Assembly (NCBI GenBank): GCA_963701735.1
Contig: CAVPBI010000026.1
Span: forward strand, 124,001 to 188,000
Direction: 5' to 3'
Length of the DNA stretch: 64,000 nucleotides
Origin: CAWABB01 sp963701735
Lineage (GTDB): Bacteria > Bacteroidota > Ignavibacteria > UBA10030 > UBA6906
The notes beneath the pieces were generated by a model. The model was given only the letters and a program-made list of their open reading frames with translations. It made no database searches and had not been told where the DNA came from. A program made the position numbers and the translations under genes. Of the stretch, positions 42,953 to 51,755 are shown one piece after another; the stretch's first letter is position 1; each line of letters starts with the position of its first letter.

Positions 42953-43455
42953 CGGGCCGGCCTGGCTCTGGCCGTCCGGCGCGCTGCCGGACGCTTCGGC
43001 CGGCCTTTCCCGTCTGCCTCCGCCCCTCCAAGGATCGTGTCGGTCAGCGACAGGGCGATGCCGGAGAGCATCACCTCCGGCCCGAGCGACGTGAAATCGC
43101 CCGAGAGCAGCGACCTGTCGACGTTTGCGAACAGCGAGCATCCGCCTTCGCGTTCGACGATCAACCCGCTCACCTTCCCGTCGTGCTCGGCCACGAACGT
43201 CGCCTCGCCGAGCATCTGGCTCGCGACGAAGCCCGAGCAGAAGTGCAGCTGCAGGTGCGCGCTCGGCGTGTAGACCGATACCAGGCTGCCCGCGCGGTCA
43301 CCGATCGAGATGGACGGATAGATTTCAAGCGCCAGCTTCCGCCGCGGATCGGCGGGGGCGATCACAAACCGGTAGTTCGAGCCCTTCGACTTCGCCTTGA
43401 CGCCGAAGAGCTTCTCCAGCTTGCGGATATCCGATGGTTTGAAGCCAAACGCCAT
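42949..43455 (-). CDS. Uncharacterised 168-residue protein
   Basis: First gene of the ybeY-smg-topA-xerC-hpf-hprK run. It begins MAFGFKPSDIRKLEKLFGVK; the middle looks like alternating beta strands (RRKLALEIYPSISIGDRAGS; ATFVAEHDGKVSGLIVEREG). The C-terminal 30 residues are basic low complexity rich in Ala, Arg and Pro. No signal peptide or membrane segment. I do not recognise a family. Its coupling to ybeY (ATGA overlap) hints at RNA or ribosome-related work, but this is inference. Confidence 0.7.
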   Translation of the reverse strand: MAFGFKPSDIRKLEKLFGVKAKSKGSNYRFVIAPADPRRKLALEIYPSISIGDRAGSLVSVYTPSAHLQLHFCSGFVASQMLGEATFVAEHDGKVSGLIVEREGGCSLFANVDRSLLSGDFTSLGPEVMLSGIALSLTDTILGGAEADGKGRPKRPAARRTARARPAR

Positions 43456-43496
43456 GAGATCCTCACCGGTTGGCGGAACACATCCGAACGCGAACC

Positions 43497-43525
43497 ATGA
43501 TAGCCATGCCTGCCGAGATTGTCAA
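43497..43525 (-). promoter_or_regulatory. Promoter of the ybeY-smg-topA-xerC-hpf-hprK operon
   Basis: TTGACA (43520-43525) and TATCAT (43497-43502) on the minus strand are 17 bp apart, one of the best matches to the sigma70 consensus in the window. About 35 nt of leader precede the first start codon at 43455. Confidence 0.72.
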
Positions 43526-43539
43526 GCAAGGCATCAGCA

Positions 43540-44437
43540 CTAACACTGAATCTCAAGCCCTTCGGCGGCCGCGACGCACTCGAAGGCGTACCGGCGGGTC
43601 TTGATTTCCTTCCGGCAGGTCTGAAGGATCTCGTCGATCTTCGCATCATCGTGTGTCTGGTCGTGATGGAACAGGACCAGCTTCTTCACACCCGCCTCGT
43701 ACGCCACCTTGAGCGAGAACAGATAGTGCGAGTGCCCCCACCCGACATGGCTCACGTACTCATCCGGCGTATATGTCGTGTCGTGGATAAGCACGTCCGC
43801 CCCGCGCGCGAAATCGAAGATGCGCTGGTTCGGGTCGCCCTTGGCTTCCAGAAACTTGTCGACAATCTTCTTGTCGACGTTCTTCATCGACCGCGCCACC
43901 TCCCGGTCGAACGGCTCGTTGTCACTGATGTACACCACCGTCTTCCCGCCCGCCGTGAGCCGGTACCCCATCGCGAACTCGGGGTGGTTCACGTACATGG
44001 AGGTGAGCGTGGCCCCGAAGATCGGAATCGTCTCCTCCTTGATCGGATGGAACTTGATCGTGGCCTTCAGCTCGTTGAGCTGGACGGGGAAGTAGGCCTT
44101 GTCCATCAGATACGAGATCATCTGCCGGAGCGTCACCGACTTTGATTGCGCGCCGATGATCGTCAGTTCGTTCCCCGAAATGAACGCCGGCTTGAAGAAC
44201 GGGAATCCCTGGATGTGATCCCAGTGCGGATGGGTGATGGCGAGGATAGGCAGTGACCGACTCCCCGCCCGAGGTGAGCGAGTCCCCCAGGCCGCGGATC
44301 CCCGTGCCCGCATCGAAGATCACCAGGCCGTCGTCGCTGAGGCGCACTTCCACGCACGGGGTGTTCCCCCCGTACCGGACCGTCGTGCGTCCCGGCGTCG
44401 GAATTGAACCGCGCGTCCCCCAGAATCGCAGTTTCAT
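43540..44437 (-). CDS. Metallo-beta-lactamase-fold hydrolase (frameshifted in this sequence)
   Basis: The first frame gives MKLRFWGTRGSIPTPGRTTV and LVIFDAGTGIRGLGDSL. After a break near 44250 the second gives THPHWDHIQGFPFF (HxHxDH), a conserved His in YVNHPEFAMGYRL, ISDNEPFDRE, DVLIHDTTYTPDE, WGHSHYLFSLKVAYEAG and LFHHDQTHDDAKID. This is the class related to PhnP/cyclic phosphodiesterases found in Bacteroidota and Proteobacteria. Substrate not known. Length 3n+1 fits one inserted base; the product is about 298 residues. Confidence 0.85.
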
Positions 44438-44452
44438 GGCAGTGGCCTTCCG

Positions 44453-44959
44453 TCAGTCCCGATAGCTGCGGGCGTACCCGATGTAATTCCGGGCCGATTG
44501 GAGCAGGAACGCCCTCTCTTCTTCCGTGAGCGGACGCACCACCCTGGCCGGCACCCCTGCCACGAGCGTCCCCTCAGGCACGACGAACCCTTCCTTGACA
44601 ACCGAACCCGCGGCGACGACGGCGAACGGGCCCACGACCGCACGATCCAGGACAGCCGCATTCATGCCGACCAGACTGGCGTTCTCGATGCGGCAGCCGT
44701 GGATCATGGCCTTGTGGCCGACGGTCACGTCGTCGCCGATGATCGCCGGCAACTCCCTGGTCACGTGCACCACCGCCCCGTCCTGCACGTTCGTCCGCTT
44801 GCCGACCCTGATGACGTTGATGTCTCCGCGCAGCACGGCGTTGAACCAGACGCTGGCGTCTTCGCCGACCTCGACGTCGCCAATGATCCACGCCCCTCCG
44901 AACACGGAGGCCGAGGGGTGGATGCGGGGCGACACGCCGTGATGATCAAGCAGCGGCAC
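44453..44959 (-). CDS. Gamma-class carbonic anhydrase-like hexapeptide protein
   Basis: A 168-residue left-handed beta-helix protein with hexapeptide repeats (WIIGDVEVGEDASVWFNAVL; NVIRVGKRTNVQDGAVVHV; VTVGHKAMIHGCRI) and a C-terminal helix. The metal His residues (VVHV, VGHKAMIHG) are present, placing it with YrdA/PaaY/gamma-CA relatives. Activity of these homologues varies, so carbonic anhydrase function is only a possibility. It lies downstream of the DUF3108 gene. Confidence 0.88.
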   Translation of the reverse strand: MPLLDHHGVSPRIHPSASVFGGAWIIGDVEVGEDASVWFNAVLRGDINVIRVGKRTNVQDGAVVHVTRELPAIIGDDVTVGHKAMIHGCRIENASLVGMNAAVLDRAVVGPFAVVAAGSVVKEGFVVPEGTLVAGVPARVVRPLTEEERAFLLQSARNYIGYARSYRD

Positions 44960-44962
44960 AGG

Positions 44963-45802
44963 TCAGTCCTTCCCCCGCGGCGGCGTCCATCCGGTCCGCT
45001 TGTATTCCATCAGCTCGATCGTGACGTTGCCGATGAACACCTGCATCTTGGCCAGGATCGGCACCCGGGCCGCGTCGTTGCTGAACCACCCCTCGAACTC
45101 GCCGGTCAGGCCGTAGAACCCGACGAAGTCCCCGCTTCCGATGAAGTGCTGCGTGTCGACGGGATAGTCGACGGCGTCGATCTCCACCGATTCCTGCTCG
45201 GTCCGGAAATCGACCGTTGCGCGGGTCTTCTTCTCGCTGATGATGCAGGGTGCCGTCAGGACCTTCCCGGAGAAGAGGTACTCACGAGCCCAGAAGAAGA
45301 CCGACAGCCCGTCCTGCACGTTGCCTGTCAGGGCCATCGTGTCACGGCGCGTGATCAGGGTGTCGCGCGGGCCAAGCTCGAGCATCCCGACGCCGCGATC
45401 GTACTGGAACGTGTAGCGGGCGAACGACCAATCGTCACCCTCCCTGCTGCGCCCCAGGAACGCGCGGCTGAACGATCCCGAGTCCACCGTGCTCTCGAAA
45501 ATCGCCTGCGCGCTGACAAACGGGATCGACTTGTACGACGCAATGTTCGCGCGCGTGAAATAGCCGCGGTATCCGTCTCCCGTCACCTGGCGGACCGTCT
45601 TGATCTTGATCTGCCCGAGGTCGATGAAGCTGAACCGGACGTTGTACGTGAGCTCCTCCCCCACCTGGTACACGGTCGGCACCGGCTGCGCCGCGGCCAG
45701 ACGAGGGACCGCAATGAACAGAACCGCCGCCATGGCGCCCTGAAGCGCGCGACGGCGGCGGTGCAACATGTGAGGGCAACGGTCAGCGGTACTCAGGGTC
45801 AT
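44963..45802 (-). CDS. DUF3108 periplasmic/outer-membrane-associated protein
   Basis: A 279-residue protein with an N-terminal signal sequence after a basic stretch (HRRRRALQGAMAAVLFIAVP, cleavage near AAA-QPVP). The domain begins VYQVGEELTYNVRFSFIDLGQ, the DUF3108 hallmark, and continues with beta strands. The ATG at 45802 was chosen; an alternative ATG at 45769 (MLHRRRRAL) would shorten the N-terminus to a more usual signal peptide. Located between the carbonic anhydrase-like gene and ctpA. Function unknown. Confidence 0.8.
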   Translation of the reverse strand: MTLSTADRCPHMLHRRRRALQGAMAAVLFIAVPRLAAAQPVPTVYQVGEELTYNVRFSFIDLGQIKIKTVRQVTGDGYRGYFTRANIASYKSIPFVSAQAIFESTVDSGSFSRAFLGRSREGDDWSFARYTFQYDRGVGMLELGPRDTLITRRDTMALTGNVQDGLSVFFWAREYLFSGKVLTAPCIISEKKTRATVDFRTEQESVEIDAVDYPVDTQHFIGSGDFVGFYGLTGEFEGWFSNDAARVPILAKMQVFIGNVTIELMEYKRTGWTPPRGKD

Positions 45803-45810
45803 GCCTCGCG

Positions 45811-47434
45811 TCAGCGTTCCTTGATGCCGGACATTCCAGCCGCAAACTTCTCCGCTTCGGGGAAGAGACTCAGGGCCTTCTTGAACTGCACATCTTCTTT
45901 GAGCATGACCCTGGAAGCTCCCTCGACGCCCCACAGGCTTCTCGCGATAGTCGCCCTGGTAAACGCGGCGATAAAGCGGCGGTCCGTATCGTACTGTTCC
46001 TGTTCGAACTTCACGCCTTTCTTCTCTCCGATCGCCCGGATCTCGGCGAGCATGGCATCCGTGACGACGAAGGAGTCGGCAAACTTCCCGCTGTCCTTGC
46101 CGTACGTCTCGCGCAGTTCCGAACCGTGGGACTCCGCGTAGGCGTCGGCGTACTGGAGGAACACCTGGGCGCTCCGGAGCTGGACGGTGTAGCGCGTGAG
46201 CCTGTCGGCCTTGACGATGTAGTCGGGCGTGATCCCGCCGCCGCCGTACACCGTGCGGCCGCCCATGGTCTTGAACACCGGCCGGGTGGAGTCGCGCTCG
46301 GCGTTGTGCTCGACGTTCTCGCCTTCCGACTCTACTGCGCGTAAACGCTTCGAGATGATACTCGTCTCTTGTCCGTGTCCGTACGGCCGCTGGATGAGCC
46401 TGCCGGTCGGCGTGTAGTAGCGGGCCGTGGTGAGACGCAGCGCCGAGCCGTCGCCCAGCTCAAACTGGCGCTGGACGAGGCCCTTGCCGAATGTCGATTC
46501 GCCGACGATGAGGCCCCGATCCCAATCCTGGACGGCGCCAGCCACGATTTCGCTCGCGGACGCCGAGGAATTGTTGACCAGAACCACCAGCGGGATCTCC
46601 GGGTACTTTCCACCCTGCGACACGTACTCGTCGTCGAACTCCGCCCGGCGCCCCTTCGTATAGACGATCTTCTTCCCCTTGGGCATCAGCTCGTCGGCCA
46701 TCTTGAAGGCCTGCTCCAGGTAGCCGCCGGCGTTGTCCCGGAGGTCCAGAATGAGCCTCTTCATGCCGCTGCCCTGGAGGCGCGTGAGCGTCTCGGTCAG
46801 CTCGTCGTACGTGGTTGCGGCGAAACGGTTCACCCGGACATAGCCCGTGGTGCCGTCAACCATGAATCCGGTGTCCACAGTATACAGAGGGATCTTGTCC
46901 CTCGTGATCTCGAAATCCAGAAGGTCCTTCATCCCGGCGCGGTAGACCGCCACCCGCACCTTGGTCCCCTTGGGCCCGCGAAGCTTCTTTTGAACCCCAT
47001 CCTGCGTGATCCCTATGGCGGAGGAGTCGTTGATCCGGACGATCTTGTCGCCGCCCTGGATGCCGACGCCTTCGCTGGGCCCGCCGGCGATGGGCGACAC
47101 CACGAGCAGCGTGTCGTTGAGGACCTGGTACTCGATGCCGATCCCCTCAAACGCCCCCTGAAACTCCTCGTTCACGCGGGCGAGCTGCGACGCCGAGATA
47201 TAGACCGAGTGCGGATCCAGCTCGTCGAGGACTCCGCCGATGGCCGCCTCGGTCAGCTTCTGCGAGTCGACATCCTCCACGTAATACTTCTTCGTGATGC
47301 TCAGGACGTCCTTGAACTTGTTCGCCTGGTCCAGGATGCTGTCGCCTGAGAACAGGCTGTTCAGCATGGAACCCGCGAAACAGCGCGACCACGGTCAGGA
47401 AAGCCACCGTCAGCAACGAAAACCGTTTCTGCAT
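45811..47434 (-). CDS. C-terminal processing peptidase, S41 family (frameshifted near 5' end)
   Basis: Periplasmic Ser/Lys protease. The N-terminal frame MQKRFSLLTVAFLTVVALF is a membrane anchor/signal; removing one T from a TTT run near 47374 joins it to AGSMLNSLFSGDSILDQANK. Then follow the PDZ domain (GIGIEYQVLNDTLLVVSPIAG), and the catalytic region with Ser in NNSSASASEIVAGA and Lys in GESTFGKGLVQRQF. The C-terminal extension of about 150 residues is typical of Bacteroidota CtpA-like proteases. Length 3n+1 supports one insertion; about 540 residues. A strong promoter lies upstream. Confidence 0.92.
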
Positions 47435-47477
47435 TACCGCACGTCCTTTCTCGTCACGAATCTACCGCAATCAAACG

Positions 47478-47506
47478 ATAGTATCGAAAAACCCCCTGAA
47501 AGTCAA
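47478..47506 (-). promoter_or_regulatory. Promoter of the S41 peptidase gene
   Basis: TTGACT (47501-47506) and TACTAT (47478-47483) on the minus strand have a 17-bp spacer. The leader of about 37 nt contains AAAGGA at proper distance from the ATG at 47434. Confidence 0.65.
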
Positions 47507-47523
47507 ACAAACGGCAGGAGTCC

Positions 47524-48261
47524 TCATCGGACGGGCTTCCATTCATCGAGCATCGACCGGTGAAGGAAGAAGACCGAGAGAAAGTTCATGAACCAGGATG
47601 CGGTCACCGTCGCGTATCCGTACCGGCGGTAACGCCTGGGTGATTCGTAGACGAGCAGATCCCGGACGAACCTGACGCTGCCGACCGCACGAAGGCGGCG
47701 GAACATGTCGTAGTCTTCGCCTGCCGCGATGCCGTCCGCGTATCCGCCGACGCGCCCGAAGACGTCGCGCGGGATCACATGGCACTCGCCGCGGCCCATC
47801 CCCATCCCGACACGGTTCATCATATAAAAGAACCAGTTGTAGAAACCGTGATACCGGGCATCAGCCGGAGTCTCCTCCCCGGGGTAGACTGTAACGCTGC
47901 ACGTCACGCCCGCGGTTCCCGGCTGCTGCGCTTCGCGCGCGGCCACATCGAAGAAACGGTCGATCTCATGCACCAGCGTGTCGGCGTTGAGAAAGACCAG
48001 AATGTCGCCGTGCGCCGCAGCCGCGCCGAGGTTCCGCCCCATGGCGATCGTCTGCTTCGTGCGCGCCGTGTTCTCGACGACGATGTGCGCGCGCGATCGC
48101 GCGATCGCAAGGGTCGCGTCGGTGCTCCCGCCGTCGCTGACGATCAGCTCGATGCGGTGACGCCGCAGCAGGTCATCGGTGAACTGCGCGAGCATCGCCG
48201 GCAGAAGCTTCTCCTCGTTGAGGGCCGGGACAATGACGCTGACGCGCGGAGCGTCGCTCAT
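47524..48261 (-). CDS. Family 2 glycosyltransferase
   Basis: A 245-residue GT-A enzyme. VSVIVPALNEEKLLPAMLAQ opens the nucleotide-binding fold, LIVSDGGSTDATLAIARS gives the first acidic site, and ILVFLNADTLV corresponds to the metal-binding DxD-like motif. One hydrophobic segment near the C-terminus (ATVTASWFMNFLSVFFLH) suggests membrane association. The start overlaps the lysS stop (ATGA). Acceptor unknown; probably cell-envelope glycan or glycolipid. Confidence 0.87.
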   Translation of the reverse strand: MSDAPRVSVIVPALNEEKLLPAMLAQFTDDLLRRHRIELIVSDGGSTDATLAIARSRAHIVVENTARTKQTIAMGRNLGAAAAHGDILVFLNADTLVHEIDRFFDVAAREAQQPGTAGVTCSVTVYPGEETPADARYHGFYNWFFYMMNRVGMGMGRGECHVIPRDVFGRVGGYADGIAAGEDYDMFRRLRAVGSVRFVRDLLVYESPRRYRRYGYATVTASWFMNFLSVFFLHRSMLDEWKPVR

Positions 48262-49769
48262 CGTTCCTGTCTCATCTGGGGGAAGAAGATGACGTCGCGG
48301 ATGGAGTCCTGGCCGGCCAGGACCATGGTCAGGCGGTCGATGCCGATGCCCAGGCCGGCCGTCGGAGGCATCCCGTACTCGAGCGCACGCAGGAAGTCCT
48401 CGTCGACGGGCTGGGATTCCTCGTCCCCCCTCGCCCGGAGGGCGGCCTGCTGCTCGAACCTGCTCCGCTGATCCAGCGGATCGTTCAGCTCGGTGAAGGC
48501 GTTGCAGATCTCCTGGCCGTTGCAGAATCCCTCGAACCGCTCGACGAGACCCGGCGCGCTCCGGTGGCGCTTCGCCAGAGGCGAGAGCTCGACCGGATAG
48601 TCGGTGATGAACGTGGGCTGGATCAGGTGCGGCTGGACCTTCTCCCCGAAGATCGCATCGATCACCTTGCCGGGCCCGTCGGACGGGGCGACAGACACGC
48701 CGAGGCGATGCGCGGCCGCCCTGAGCCCTGCCTCATCCATGCCTGCGAGGTCCATGCCGGTATGCTCGCGCAGCGCGTCGAACATCGGAACCCGCTTCCA
48801 CGGGGGCGTGAAGTCGACCGTGACATCGCCCGCGGTGGCGACCGGCTCGCCGTTCAGGGCGCGCGCGGCCGACGCGAGCATATCTTCCACAAATTCCATC
48901 ATCCAGACATAGTCGCGGTACGCGACGTACACCTCAAGCATCGTGAATTCCGGATTGTGCGTGCGGTCCATCCCTTCGTTCCGGAAGTCCTTCGAGATCT
49001 CGTAGACGCCGTCGAAGCCCCCGACGATCAGGCGCTTGAGATACAGCTCGTCCGCGATTCTCAGATACAGGGTCATGTCGAGCGCGTTATGCTTCGTCAC
49101 GAACGGACGCGCAGTCGCGCCGCCGTAGAGCGGCTGCAGCACGGGCGTTTCGACTTCCAGGCACCCGTGCTCGTCCAGATACCTGCGCAGCGCGGTGATG
49201 AGCGTGGCCCGCTTCCGGAAGACCTCGCGCACGCCCGGGTTGACGACCAGATCCACGTACCGCTGGCGGTAGCGAAGCTCCTTGTCCGAGAACGGATCGT
49301 AGACGACCGTGTTCCCCGCCTCGTCCGTCCGTTCCTTCGGCACCGGCAGAGGGCGCAGCGACTTCGACAGCAACACCAGCGTGCGCGCGTGGACCGACAC
49401 TTCGCCCGTCCGGGTCCGGAAGATGAACCCGCCCACGCCAATGATGTCGCCGATATCCATCAGGCGGAAGGCCTCGTATGATTCCCCAAGCTCGTCCTGC
49501 TTCAGGTAGACCTGGATCCTGCCGGACGAATCCTGGACATGACAGAAGGACGCTTTCCCCATTCTTCGCAGCGACACGATGCGCCCGGCTATGGCGACGT
49601 CTCTCTGCGGGTCGCCGTCTGTGAACGTGGAAAGGATCTCGGCCGCGTGCGAGGTCCGGGCGAAGGTGTGCGGATACGGATCGATCCCCCGGCGCCGCAA
49701 CTCCTCCAGCTCCTCCCTCCTGCGCCGCATGAGGTCGTTCAGTTCATCAAGTTCGGACTTCTGGTCCAC
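48258..49769 (-). CDS. lysS: Lysyl-tRNA synthetase, class II
   Basis: Charges tRNA-Lys. The product has the OB-fold anticodon domain (VAIAGRIVSLRRMGKASFCH), class II motif 1 (RKRATLITALRRYLDEHGCL), motif 2 (SKDFRNEGMDRTHNPEFTML) and motif 3 (GLGIGIDRLTMVLAGQDSIR). GTG 49769 is preferred because GGAG lies 7 bases upstream and the family starts there; the ATG at 49808 would add 13 unusual residues and has no ribosome-binding site. 503 residues. A TATAAT box is close upstream. Confidence 0.93.
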   Translation of the reverse strand: MDQKSELDELNDLMRRRREELEELRRRGIDPYPHTFARTSHAAEILSTFTDGDPQRDVAIAGRIVSLRRMGKASFCHVQDSSGRIQVYLKQDELGESYEAFRLMDIGDIIGVGGFIFRTRTGEVSVHARTLVLLSKSLRPLPVPKERTDEAGNTVVYDPFSDKELRYRQRYVDLVVNPGVREVFRKRATLITALRRYLDEHGCLEVETPVLQPLYGGATARPFVTKHNALDMTLYLRIADELYLKRLIVGGFDGVYEISKDFRNEGMDRTHNPEFTMLEVYVAYRDYVWMMEFVEDMLASAARALNGEPVATAGDVTVDFTPPWKRVPMFDALREHTGMDLAGMDEAGLRAAAHRLGVSVAPSDGPGKVIDAIFGEKVQPHLIQPTFITDYPVELSPLAKRHRSAPGLVERFEGFCNGQEICNAFTELNDPLDQRSRFEQQAALRARGDEESQPVDEDFLRALEYGMPPTAGLGIGIDRLTMVLAGQDSIRDVIFFPQMRQER

Positions 49770-49828
49770 AGGATGCTCCGGGCGTGCTCGAACAAAAAAA
49801 GGGGACATGGTGTGTCCATGCCCCGAAT

Positions 49829-49834
49829 ATTATA
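49829..49834 (-). promoter_or_regulatory. Probable -10 box of the lysS promoter
   Basis: A perfect TATAAT on the minus strand lies 60 bases before the preferred lysS start. A -35 candidate is weak (TTGATT at a 22-bp spacer, or TTCGCA at 16 bp), so only the -10 element is called. Confidence 0.45.
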
Positions 49835-49858
49835 GAATACCGATAAACCGTGCGAAAA

Positions 49859-51706
49859 TCAAGGTAATCCCGATACGCTGACCGGCCCGGTCCGGACGAG
49901 GAATTCGGGGGTGATCGAATCCACCACCGTGCTGTCTCCGACGCGACGTCCCTCGAACTGCTGCAGCAACACACGCACGCCCATGGATGCGCCAGATCCC
50001 TCCACGGTCATGATTTCTGCAGGCATGTTATCCGGAGAGACGGGACTGGATGCGAGCGCGGAATCGAGCCACGCCCCGAGGGAGAAGACTGCCGAATCGG
50101 TGACGATGGCCCCTTGCAGGAGTTCAAGCGTCAGCATGCCCCGGTCCGGATCGAGGCGGACTCCGAATGTCCCCGAGCTGTCACGGTTCGTACGCTGCCA
50201 TCGACCCAGACGCCCCGGAGCATACAGGCGATCATATCCGGCAATGGATGTGACCCTCCCGTTTGCGCTCCGGAAGAAGAACCAGCCGGACTTCCTCCCC
50301 CCGAGTGTCGAGAACGGAACGCCCATGGCGCCGACGATCTTTGGAGCGACTGCTGCACCCCTTCTCTGCCGTTGATCTCCGGAGGAGTCTGCGACAAGTG
50401 AATCAAGCCTGTCTCCAAACCACGGGCGCAGGACTTCCGGCCCGTGCATTGTGCAGAGATACTGCACGACCGAACTGATCTCGGCAGCTTCGTCCGAAGC
50501 GATGAGGCCCTGAGCCCGGACGATCGAGCCATTCTGAAGAATGTTGTGCCGGACGAGCAACTCCTCGAGTCTCGCGCGCTGGCTCCGTTCGGACACCGAG
50601 ACAGCGCCCCACGGTCCGAAGGTTGCCGCGAGCGTGAGCGCCAGGAATGTGAGCGGTATGATCGCAATATTGCTGCTTCTGCGGAGCGTAAAGTATACAA
50701 CAAGACCGAACAGCCAGAGACCCATGCCGATAACGATATACCGGTTCGGAGTGATGCCATACTCCGAGACGCGGCGCCAGATGGCGAGCAGAAGCAGGAT
50801 CGTCAGCGGAAACAGCGCCGGGAAGTACCACCGCCAGATCGTCCTGATCCACCGGTTCTCCTCTCTTTCCCTGATCGGGTAGACGAACAGGAGCGCCAGA
50901 ATCCCCGTCACCGAGAACCCGAGCACAAGATTGGCCACCCACCCTTCAGGCCATTCCCAGACGGCGATGATCTTGACCATGTAGGCGTACAGAATCAGGA
51001 CGTAGATCGACACAAGCGGCATCAGGGTAAACTGCGAGAAGGTCTTGAGCGGCCGCGGATACGGCTGGTCATCCGGAGCCGGGACCGGCGGAACGGTGGA
51101 GACGAAGAACCATGTGTTGAACCCGAGCCCGATCGCGGCGAAGAGCTGGCCGTACATACGGTCCTCGATCGTGACCCCAAGGAGCTTGTCGAGCGCCAGC
51201 AGGGCAATACTCAGGCCGGCAAAGAGAACGCCTGAGTACAAACCAGCCACCAGGAAGCGGAGGAACATCGATTTGTTGAAGTCCCAGAAACGCTGAAGGC
51301 TGGCTGCCCCGTCGTATGGAGCCATGGCGACCGCAAAGTGCGCAGCGACTATGAGCAGCGCGTAGGTGACCAGATAATGCTCGTAGGCCAGGAAGACATT
51401 CGTGGGGAGCATGAAGAAGTAGATGCCCAGGGCCGCAACACCCGCCAGGGCCAGCAGCATCCGCCGGCCGGCCGGCCAGCGGCGATGCTCGGCGAAGACC
51501 TGCATGCCAATGAAGAGCGAGATCCCCAGCATCCCCACCAGGAACAGGTTCGATGGGACGGTGAGTTCTGTGCGCTGGAGCTCGGCCCCTTCGATAAGCC
51601 AGACCGCTCCGGCCGCGGCCATGATGCCGGACGCGATCGCAAACGGGAAGCGCCGGAGCGCCGCGCCGGCACCCGATACAAGTGTGCTGATGGACGGAAG
51701 TCTCAT
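49859..51706 (-). CDS. DUF4153 polytopic membrane protein
   Basis: A 615-residue integral membrane protein with about 11 or 12 hydrophobic helices in the first 420 residues (for example FAIASGIMAAAGAVWLIEG, LFLVGMLGISLFIGMQVFA, IAIIPLTFLALTLAATFGPW) and a soluble C-terminal domain of about 190 residues. The helix order and conserved FDFNKSMFL-like and WPEGWVANL segments suit DUF4153. The ATG at 51706 matches the first hydrophobic domain. No activity is known. Tandem repeats lie between it and the S46 peptidase gene. Confidence 0.8.
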   Translation of the reverse strand: MRLPSISTLVSGAGAALRRFPFAIASGIMAAAGAVWLIEGAELQRTELTVPSNLFLVGMLGISLFIGMQVFAEHRRWPAGRRMLLALAGVAALGIYFFMLPTNVFLAYEHYLVTYALLIVAAHFAVAMAPYDGAASLQRFWDFNKSMFLRFLVAGLYSGVLFAGLSIALLALDKLLGVTIEDRMYGQLFAAIGLGFNTWFFVSTVPPVPAPDDQPYPRPLKTFSQFTLMPLVSIYVLILYAYMVKIIAVWEWPEGWVANLVLGFSVTGILALLFVYPIREREENRWIRTIWRWYFPALFPLTILLLLAIWRRVSEYGITPNRYIVIGMGLWLFGLVVYFTLRRSSNIAIIPLTFLALTLAATFGPWGAVSVSERSQRARLEELLVRHNILQNGSIVRAQGLIASDEAAEISSVVQYLCTMHGPEVLRPWFGDRLDSLVADSSGDQRQRRGAAVAPKIVGAMGVPFSTLGGRKSGWFFFRSANGRVTSIAGYDRLYAPGRLGRWQRTNRDSSGTFGVRLDPDRGMLTLELLQGAIVTDSAVFSLGAWLDSALASSPVSPDNMPAEIMTVEGSGASMGVRVLLQQFEGRRVGDSTVVDSITPEFLVRTGPVSVSGLP

Positions 51707-51717
51707 GGCGGGGACCC

Positions 51718-51754
51718 TGTACGGTATGGATGTACGGTATAATGCACGGTATGA
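51718..51754. repeat. Three tandem 12-13 bp repeats between S46 peptidase and DUF4153 genes
   Basis: Three head-to-tail copies of TGYACGGTAT followed by 2-3 variable bases occupy the 49-bp intergenic gap. Their place directly upstream of the DUF4153 start suggests an operator or slipped-strand repeat; no binding protein can be named. Confidence 0.7.
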
Positions 51755-51755
51755 C

